DNA from: Pollenia angustigena
Lineage: Eukaryota > Arthropoda > Insecta > Diptera > Polleniidae
NCBI GenBank assembly: GCA_930367215.1
Contig: OV884060.1
Location: 10,372,001 to 10,436,000 of the forward strand
Direction of reading: 5' to 3'
Length of the DNA stretch: 64,000 bases
Below are positions 56,335-64,000 of this stretch, in pieces (the first letter of the stretch is position 1; every line of letters starts with the position of its first letter). A model generated the notes under the pieces. That model had not been told where the DNA came from, made no database searches, and was given only the letters and a program-made list of their open reading frames with translations. A program made the translations under genes and the position numbers.

Positions 56335-56800
56335 ACGCGCGTACTACTCGGTCTCGGCAGGGACCGTATGAGGACCGTGATATCTATCGATCATCACGGG
56401 TCACTGGGTGATAGGGACTCATGCTAAGAGGATGGGTCTTGCGTATAATGACTACTGTAGGAGTTGTCATGATGAGGAGGAGACGGTGTTTCACTTTCTC
56501 TGCCAATGCCCTGGTCTGTGGGCATTAGGTTTAGGCATTTTGGGAGACTGGAATTGCTATGTCTGGACGATTTGTCCAATGCGGGACTGAAATCGATCTC
56601 CTTGTTCTGCAGGGAATCGGGTTGGTTCGAGATTGCAGTGACCTCTGGGGAATAGTCTGGTGAATACTGGCTGACTCTTGTCACTGGCTAGGGGTATCAC
56701 AAAGGCACCGCTATAAGGACCCAAGTGAGTCGTCGTCGTGACGGCTACCCATTTAACCTAACCTAACCTAGCCTAACCTAACCTAACCTAACCTAACCAT
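56335..56800 (+). pseudogene. Non-LTR retrotransposon C-terminus with CCTAA tail
   Basis: The frame starting about 56400 reads GTHAKRMGLAYNDYCRSCHD then EEETVFHFLCQCPGL. This is the CxxC...HxxxC zinc-knuckle end that follows the RNase H domain in I/LOA/R1-group retrotransposons. It shifts frame and stops near 56590. The remainder, GC-richer than the window, runs as 3' UTR to a tail of CCTAA repeats (56755-56798). The 5' part is missing. Confidence 0.75.
56755..56798 (+). repeat. CCTAA tandem repeat
   Basis: About nine copies of CCTAA with one variant (CCTAG). The complement, TTAGG, is the usual arthropod telomere unit. Because it directly follows a retrotransposon 3' region I read it as that element's tail and not as a telomere. 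Confidence 0.85.
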
Positions 56801-56879
56801 GGTTGCGACAACTATACTATGTAATTGTTAAAATATATTGTTTTCGTACCCAAATAATTGTTATTTTTATTTAATATCA

Positions 56880-57177
56880 GGGGGACTACTATCTATTGCG
56901 ATGCGAAAGAAAATTGTAGCAAATCTAGCGATTGGTACTCTTTAATACGTTTGCGCATATGTCTTTCGCATCTTTTAATTTTTTTCTTTCGTATATCATC
57001 TATTTATTTTATTTAAATTTTCCAATTTTAAATATTTTTACACACTTTGGCATTTCTCTACTGTAAATCCGCGCCATCTTTAATTTTTATTGCTTCATTT
57101 TCAGAAAATTTTGCGAAATTGATAGAGAGCACCAAGTTGGCGTTAAACTTTCGCATCGTAATAGAGAGTAGACCCCC
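56880..57177. mobile_element. MITE with GGGG(A/T)CTACT termini
   Basis: The left end GGGGACTACTATCTATTGCG, ATGCGAAAG matches the reverse complement of the right end GGGGGTCTACTCTCTATTAC, GATGCGAAAG. A further TGGTACTC / TGGTGCTC pair lies about 55 bp in. TTTCGCATC also occurs in the centre. About 298 bp, no gene. Confidence 0.75.
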
Positions 57178-57476
57178 AGCAATATTATATTAACTGTAAA
57201 CATATCAATGTTTATCGCAATTATAAATTTGAGTATTGTTGACTGAAAAATAATTATTTTTCTAACAACTTAATAAATATATATGATAATAATATGATTA
57301 AGGGAAATATATTTTGATGTATTACGAATATGTATATGTATTGGGTCATAATATGATTCAATAATCATGAATCTTATCATAATATGTTTACCACAACCAT
57401 GTTTTTTGCGTGTGGGAACACAACTGTGACGAACGACGCTTTCGCTAATTAAGAAAGTTGTTTGATGTTTTAACAA

Positions 57477-57507
<31 letters not shown>

Positions 57508-60199
57508 GGGAAAGAAAGAGAGAGAGCGAGAGAGAGAGAGAGAAATAGTGTGACCATATTAAAAAATAGTACTTAAAATACATTAACAACAAATCAACTT
57601 AAGTCTATCTTTATAGCTTCTTTACTCCTTTGTACACATATACTAATTTTAAATGTTTTAGAATACAAAAACCGAAAGTTGAAGTAAAAAGTAACTATAT
57701 TTACTAAAAAACTTATAAACTAAAACCAAACATGGTCACCCTGTCTTAGTTTATTCGTCGGCCGTCTCTATAAGAAATATAAATTAACCCATCGCAGAGT
57801 TCGTTACGCAAGATGATTGTGTGCATATTCAAATACACCAATGTGCCATCTCTAACGACAAATATTCGCTGCGAATAATTCTTCGTTATTCCCAGTTGTA
57901 TTTCTAGCATTACAGATAATAAAAAAGTATAACGATAGCGCTTCTACTGTTAAGGCTCCCATGTGCATTTTGTTTATTAATTTTTCAAAATCTCCTTTTT
58001 TTGTTTTTGAAATTTTTTATGACACAAATTCGAAAATTCTTTTATTCAAACAAATCTTTACCAAAAGCTTTTCATTTATTTATTTGTTTTAAATTTACTT
58101 TTTTCTTAATTCCTTATTCTACACAAAAAAAAAAAAAAAACTTTTTCTTTAGACATTTTTAATGAGTTTGCCAACTTGTCTCAATTGTATAGAGTTTACG
58201 ACAGAACGAATGCACTAGAAGAGCTAAAAGGCAACCTTCAGAGCTTCAGAACAGGGGTAAAAACTTTTAATTTTTACTAAAGTAATGACAAGGAAAGTTT
58301 TGTTGTTTGAAACAAAAACTAATACAAATTCTAACCCCTTGTAAAATGTAAAAAGATGTCAGCACAAGTCAAATAAAATAGAAGAAAATAAAAGAAACCA
58401 AATAGAATGTGTTTTACGTAAATGAAGGTCATTTACGTAAAGTGTAGTTGGGAAACATTTTTCCAAAAAAAATAATTAAATATTTTGGCAGGATTTATAA
58501 AAATGTTTTTATTAAAGGAAAAGTCAGGAAAAACTTTAAAATTGAATTCAAAGCAATTTAAGTTTATTTTAGATTAAGAGCTCAGCAATATATTGCTCCT
58601 GCACTGGCTAATCTTACTTATTGCATTATTCATTTGTTAGAAGGATAGATAGATGATGGTTGGATGGCAGGTAGTAAGTATGAATGTGTGTATGTATGTA
58701 TAATGTATTTTTGCATTCAAGTTGTTAAAACGCAGCTGCGGAGACAACAGGCAGCTGGCAGTGTGCATTAATGATTTCTAGTTTGTTTCTTTTGCTATTG
58801 CTACATTTGCATATAAATAGATATGTGAGGATGTAGTTGGCCGTACCTGCTGCTTAAGAGGCAGTATGCCCGACTGTCTGCCTGGCAATAAGCCATATGT
58901 GTACATACATACAAACATAAGTCCAATGATCATCCGGTATGCAGAGGCCTTGTGTTTTTTTTTTTTTTTTGCCTCTTTTGCAGTTTCCCTTTCATCTTGT
59001 GAGTTGTGGTATAATTTCATTTCCAATCAATTTTCCATACACAAACCATTGGTTGTGTTTGACTGAATAATCAAGGAAATTGCTAGTGAAATTTAATGCA
59101 TTTGCGTAAGGAATTTTTTATTTTTCATTTTTCAAAAAAAAAAAACCAACAAAAAAAAGAGATTATAAAATTGTGCAAAGAATTTCAAGTTCTATTCATA
59201 TAATTTGCATTTGTCGATTTGCCTTTTATAATTTAAAATGTGTCCATGTCATGATTGTAATTAACTGAAGTGTCATTGTATATTGATATTTGATGATGTA
59301 TCTTTAAGTGATGATGCATCACCAAAATGCATTTGCAAATATATCATAGAATTGCTTAATTATGTATTTGTAATTAAGAAGCTTTTATGTGCAGGATTCT
59401 TTATGTTTTGCAATAAATTTTGTGAATTTGTAAATATGTAAATTTCTGAAATGTTAATGAGAAGTTTATGAATAACTATTTCGAACGTTATGTTAATTTC
59501 TGAATGTAAATTATTTGTTAAATTGATGTAAGATATACAATTTTTTAATTTAGAATTTTAAACATTTAAAGTTTCAGACAGTTAAAGTAATTTTTATCTT
59601 CTGTTAAGTTTAGCTGTTGTTTACAGATGTTAAATAAACTCCATACACTCGCACTTTTTATAAACACATGTATCGTACTCTCAGCAAATCGGCTATTTCT
59701 CCGATTTATTCGATGATAGTTAGTACGTGACGGTTATTATTCGACCGATTTTAACCGAATTTTTTAGTTTTGATTCAGCCGGTTATTTTTAAACGGTAAT
59801 TTTTCGAATATCGAATAAACCGGTTATTTTGGTATTACAATTACTAAAATACGCTTCCAATAACTTATTTATTGGCTAAGATATTAGCCTCTTGAATTGC
59901 CGAGGGCGGAATGCCCGTTAACTCACTAAAAATCTTTAACAGTTCAAGCATAATTTTATGCTACTATACAACTACATTCAACTACTCCGGAAAAATTAAT
60001 AACACTGCGGAGCAGTAAGTTTGCGCTCTGAAATTTGATTGCAAATTTTTAATTATTCGAAGTCGCTGATTTCAAATCTAATCTCCATTTTTCTCTATCA
60101 GCTCTAGTTCGTGAGATATACCGTTATGTCCAAAATTAAGGCACTTTCACTACATATATTGGAAAAACTTGAAAACGGTACCATATTCAGTTAAAAGAA
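57178..60199. other. A/T-rich stretch without a gene
   Basis: No gene is recognised. A GAGA microsatellite lies at 57476-57542. GTATGTATGTAT lies near 58687 and poly-A near 58125. At 59690-59840 the words AACCGGTTATTTT, CGGTTATTATTCGACCG and TCGAATA recur on both strands and may belong to the foldback that follows. Confidence 0.4.
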
Positions 60200-61625
60200 A
60201 ACCGAAACTCGGCAATAACATTATCTTTAAGCCGTGCTTACATTGTTTTTAAATATGCCCTGTAGTTTCAGAGATATCGTTAAATTTTTTAAGAAAAACT
60301 AGGAAAATTTTGAAAAAAACCAAATGTTTGGCTCTTTAAAAATTTATAAAAAATAAAGACGCGACAAAAATCGAAGTTTTGGTCTAAAAACATTTAGCTT
60401 AACATAATTTCAAGTGAAATGAGTTTTGTTTCAGTAAAATCGGTGCACAACACCGAATACCGATTTTCATACAAAAAAAAACACATAAATATGTGTGTGT
60501 CATGAAGTTCCCAGTCAGCAAAATACTCCGAAGTTGTCTGAATCAGACATTTCTTGCAAATGTCTGACTTCATTCTTAGAGACTTCGTACAGATTTCTGT
60601 CAGACACTGAATATGCCTGCTGTCTGACCGCTTTCTGGTCGATTTCGCATGGATATATCGGGGGGAATTTATCAACTGATATGTCTAATAGATTTCTGAC
60701 GGAATTCATAAAGATGTGTCTATCGGTACTTTTTACTACTACTACTACTACTCCTTGAATGGCATCGACAAAATAATTTTTCAACTTATCCAAGAAAAGA
60801 TGAAAAGCGCAATAAAGACTTAAAAGAAGTAAATTTAAAGAAAATTAATTTTATTTATGTATGTAACAAAGAACAGCTGTACTATGCATCAAAGTACGTC
60901 CCTTTATTGGATAGGATTGAAAAAACTTAATAAAAAGAAAAACAATCTATAAAAATCTCGTTTAACTTTTGATCAAATTTCTACAAGACATCCCTTAGAT
61001 TTCTGTAAGAAGTCTGTGCGATAAGTCGATCAGCTATCTATCAGAAAACAATAAGAATGCCGGCTAAAAAATTTCCCATGCCTTTTTCATTAGATTTCTG
61101 TCAGATATCTATCAGAAATGCCGACAAAAAATCAAAATTTCCCACGACATGTCTGTCAGAATTCGTGTCAACCACTTCATACGTTTTTTGGTCAGAAATC
61201 TGACAGAATTCGTATACGATTCCGACTTTTTTGTCGACTTTTTTCTCAGATATCTGAACGATGTCGGATTATTTTGCTGGCTGGGTTTTTCCTTTTTGTA
61301 TGAAAATCGATATTCAGTTTTCTCAGTAAATTGTGAATCAAATCGAAAGTTGTGCACCGATTTTAATGAAACAAAACTCATTTCACTTGAAATTATGTTA
61401 AGCTAAATGTTTTCTGACCAAAACTTTGATTTTTGTCGCGTCTTTATTTTTTATGAATTTTTAAAGAACAAAATTTTAAAGAATTTTTAAAGATGAAAAA
61501 GCTGGGCTATTTTCAAAATTTTCCTATTTTTCCATCAACAATTTAACGATATCTCTGAAACTACAGGGCATATTTAAATACAATGTAAGCACGGCTTAAA
61601 GATAATATTGTTTGCAGTTTTTTTA
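60200..61625. mobile_element. Foldback element interrupted by a MITE
   Basis: The left arm (60200-60480) and right arm (61310-61625) are inverted copies: AACATTATCTTTAAGCCGTG, ATATGCCCTGTAGTTTCAGA, AAATAAAGACGCGACAAAAA, TAATTTCAAGTGAAATGAGT and TCGGTGCACAAC on the left, with complements on the right. The outer termini and target duplication were not resolved. The middle is occupied by the MITE at 60510-61285. Confidence 0.75.
60510..61285. mobile_element. Nested MITE with CCCAG(T/C)CAGCAAAATA termini
   Basis: The left CCCAGTCAGCAAAATACTCC and the reverse complement of the right CCCAGCCAGCAAAATAATCC match at 20 of 22 including the next bases. The interior repeats GATTTCTGTCAGA and TCTGACA words in both orientations at least six times. 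Three minus-strand and plus-strand frames here are repeat translations. 776 bp. Confidence 0.75.
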
Positions 61626-61989
61626 ACGCTGAGAGCAACTATTTGGACTATTCGAAAAATAGTTTTTTAAAAAAGCCGCATAATCAATCTCTCTAGTACG
61701 TACACTATACCTGCAAGTATTTACTTGCATGTGAAAATGTAGGCAGGTGTTGCCAGTTTAACCATTTAAGAGCTTGATTTAGCCGATTTTCATCTCTTCT
61801 AGCCATGAATAGTTAGTTTAGCTATCAGTCATATTTATTTAGCCAAACATCATTTAAGTTTTTAAAAATGTTAGTTCAAAAAATATTATAAATACTGCAT
61901 TAGTTGGGGTGTTACGTTGAGCTTTTCTTTATAAGGTTACGCAAATGATTTTAAGCATAAAAAAATAAATTTTATCCAAATAAAATAAA

Positions 61990-63755
61990 TTTTATTAAGT
62001 CAAATCAAACGCAATCGGTCTGGATGATATTAACCCAAGGTTCATAAAGCTTATACCACCAGGGATAATACACCCTATCAAACATCTCTATAACACAATT
62101 ACAACCACAAGTACCTTTCCGACGGAATGGAAGTATGCCAAAATCATTCCAGTACCAAAAACAAACAATGAATACCGCCCGATATCCATATTACCATACA
62201 TTTCAAAAGTTTTTGAACGACTTATACATAAACAAATTGTTGAATATATAAATCAGTACAGTTTATTAACGGATCGTCAGTCAGGTTTTAGATCTCAGCA
62301 TAGCTGTTTAACCGCCCTAACTGATGTAATCGAAGCCATAAGAAGCAACTTAGATGATGGGAGAATTTCATTTTTAGTCTTGCTCGATCATTCAAAGGCC
62401 TTTGATACGGTTCACCACTCTATACTGGGTTTCAAATTATCTAATATGTTCAATTTCTCCACAACTGCCGTTAGATTGATGTCAACATATTTAACTGATA
62501 GATGGCAATACGTCTCTAATAAAGGCCTTCTCTCTAATCCTCTTCGCGTGACTAGAGGTGTTCCGCAGGGTTCCATACTGGGACCATTACTGTACTCGAT
62601 CTATGCTAATGATATACCAAAACAGTTAAAATATTCAAGAATGCAGATGTATGCTGATGATATACAGCTCTACCTGGATAGCTGCAAAGCATCCATCTTC
62701 ACTAGTGTTAAAAATCTTAACACTGATCTAAATAATATATTCCTCTGGGCGACTGCAAACGGTTTACGAATTAACCCGGAAAAGTCAAAATGTATTATAA
62801 TTTGCAAAAACTCAGTCAAAATCGCGTCAAGAATTGATGTTTTCCTGGGTGGTAGCAAAAATTGATATTGTTAAGTCTGCAAGAAATCTTGGTGTGGTTT
62901 TCAACAGCACACTCACTTGGTCAGATCACATCAACCAATCATGTGGAAGAGTGTATAGTATGTTAAGGTGTTTATGGGCAACACAGTATTGCACACCTTT
63001 AAAAATAAGACTACTCCTGGCTAAAACATACTAACTACCAGCTTTGATGTATTCATCAGAAATCTTTTGCGGTTGTAACTCAAAAGACACTGCTAAACTA
63101 AACACAACGTTCAACAACATTGTACGTTACATATTCTCCTTGAGGAGATTTGATCATGTTTCTCAATACTTCAGTCGCATATTTAATGTCACCTTTACTT
63201 AAAGATAAAAAACCTTGTTTTCCTACATAAAATTGTAACAACGGAACAACCGAAATATCTTCATGATCGCTTAATATTTATGAGGTCTGCAAGGGGAAAT
63301 GGTATCATGCAAATTCGACATCGAGACACGGCATCTGAAAGACACTTTTTTATATTAACTATCCGTCTCTGGAACCAACTTCCCTCAAACTTTCGTACTA
63401 TTGGCAACGCAAATAAATTCAAACAATTACTTCAACATTTTTACCAAACTTAATCTGCTGCAAAACAGTAGTAACTTCTATGAACATCTCACAGTATTTT
63501 TTCTTATGTTTCTTTTTCATCTATTTTTTATTTAATGTTTCTTTTTTCCCTCTATCTTAAATAATTAAATTATTAAATTTCATATTATTATAATTTTTTA
63601 TCAACATAATGTTTAAACCTATGATATTTTTTATTGATATAACTTCCGGATTCTGATACTGTAAATTATAAGATATTATATCTTGTTGTATCCGAAATTG
63701 CAAACTTAATAAATAAATAAATAAATAAATAAAAATAAATAAATAAAATTTTATA
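61990..63755 (+). mobile_element. CR1/L2-like non-LTR retrotransposon, 5'-truncated
   Basis: A reverse-transcriptase region (from about 61999) is followed by a decayed C-terminal region to about 63450, then a 3' UTR ending in TAAATAAATAAATAAATAAA-type repeats (63708-63752). A short-repeat tail instead of pure poly-A is usual for CR1, L2 and related groups. A target duplication is not clear because both sides are A/T-rich. Confidence 0.75.
61999..63450 (+). pseudogene. Reverse transcriptase of CR1/L2-like element, broken
   Basis: Open from 61999 to 62865: NAIGLDDINPRFIK, WKYAKIIPVPK, YRPISILPYISKVFERLI, RQSGFRSQHSCLTAL, LLDHSKAFDTVHHS with the first catalytic Asp, GVPQGSILGPLLYSIY, and MYADDIQLYL with the Asp pair. 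At the AAAAATTG run near 62860 the frame shifts, and the next frame continues with SARNLGVVFNSTLTWSDHI to a stop at 63034. Later pieces (EIFCGCNSKDTAKLN, NIVRYIFSL, FDHVSQYFSRI) are interrupted by further stops. The upstream part of the fingers domain and the endonuclease are missing. This copy is inactive. Confidence 0.88.
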
Positions 63756-64000
63756 CAGAAAAAAAAAAAATTGAAAATTGATTTTAATTTTTGACATTGT
63801 TAGTTATGCTTGAGTATATTAAATGAAAATTAAATTTGATGACCTCAAGCCTAACTAGAAATATCAAAAATTAAAAATTAACAGTTCAACTTAAAATCAC
63901 AATTGTTCTTTATATTGATTTTAATTAAAAAAAGGTTTTAAATTATTTAAAAATTAATTTAATTTGCACCATTAATCAAATCATTTAAACGTTTAACTCA
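63756..64000 (+). repeat. tRNA-related repeat tail and start of a MITE
   Basis: 63815-63910 carries the tail words TTAAATTTGATGACCTCAAG, CCTAACTAGAAATATC and ACAGTTCAAC of the tRNA-related family, without a head. 63945-64000 has TTTGCACCATTAATCAAAT and AAACGTTTAACT, matching the left part of the MITE at 43463-43751, and is cut by the window end. Confidence 0.6.

Noticed and set aside
56755..56798. Interstitial telomere
   Set aside because: It is only about nine units and directly follows a retrotransposon 3' region, so a retrotransposon tail is the simpler reading.
57270..57557. Serine/leucine-rich 95-codon frame
   Set aside because: It comes from the GA microsatellite.
60394..61406. Several 85-93 codon frames on both strands
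   Set aside because: They follow the inverted arms and the internal TCTGTCAGA repeats; mirrored frames in both arms show they are by-products.

Overview
The window looks like insect, probably fly (Diptera), non-coding DNA from a large, repeat-rich genome. It is strongly A/T-rich on both strands. It carries jockey-type, RTE-like and CR1/L2-like non-LTR retrotransposons, mariner, hAT, pogo-like and foldback DNA transposons, many miniature inverted-repeat elements (MITEs), and long A/T-rich minisatellites. The order-level guess rests on this repertoire and is an inference. I recognised no host protein-coding gene, rRNA or functional tRNA. The stretch could be intergenic DNA or the inside of a very long intron. 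All coordinates of repeat ends were read by eye.

Layout. 0-4.7 kb: a 0.65 kb MITE, a dispersed repeat holding a nested TA-flanked MITE, and a 2.5 kb foldback (Mutator-like) element with a perfect 10-bp target duplication. 4.7-10 kb: mostly unannotated A/T-rich DNA with a TGACATCA-rich foldback and a pogo-like element. 10.3-11.7 kb: a head-to-head pair of a tRNA-related repeat, then a decayed reverse-transcriptase 3' end. 12-25.8 kb: several minisatellites, one interrupted by an RTE-like retrotransposon with a 14-bp target duplication, plus an array of a GC-rich 82-bp unit. 27.1-29.3 kb: a large inverted-repeat element with tRNA-related sequence at both outer ends and remains of a protein family I can only describe. 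30.5-33.5 kb: a hAT-type MITE (8-bp duplication) with another MITE inside it, and a microsatellite-linked repeat. 36.4-41.9 kb: a hairpin MITE, tRNA-related repeats, a broken hAT transposase with a foldback insertion, and four more MITEs. 43.4-46 kb: a MITE inside a tRNA-related repeat, a GTCTTATA minisatellite, and a mariner relic holding a hAT MITE. 48.1-51.5 kb: a decayed mariner carrying at least four nested insertions. 52.5-56.8 kb: a jockey-type element with an intact 890-residue ORF2, an older relic of its family, and a retrotransposon tail ending in a CCTAA repeat. 56.9-64 kb: a MITE, a foldback with a nested MITE, and a decayed CR1/L2-like retrotransposon.

How the parts relate. The window is a record of nested insertion. 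Several families occur twice or more, so one copy can show the uninterrupted state of another. The only gene that looks capable of making a full product is the jockey-type ORF2 at 53062-55734. Its element lacks a visible ORF1, so it is probably not autonomous. The most promising uncharacterised items are the tRNA-related foldback family (about nine sites), the 2.1 kb inverted-repeat element at 27.1-29.3 kb, and the mobile-looking 82-bp GC-rich unit found at three unrelated loci.
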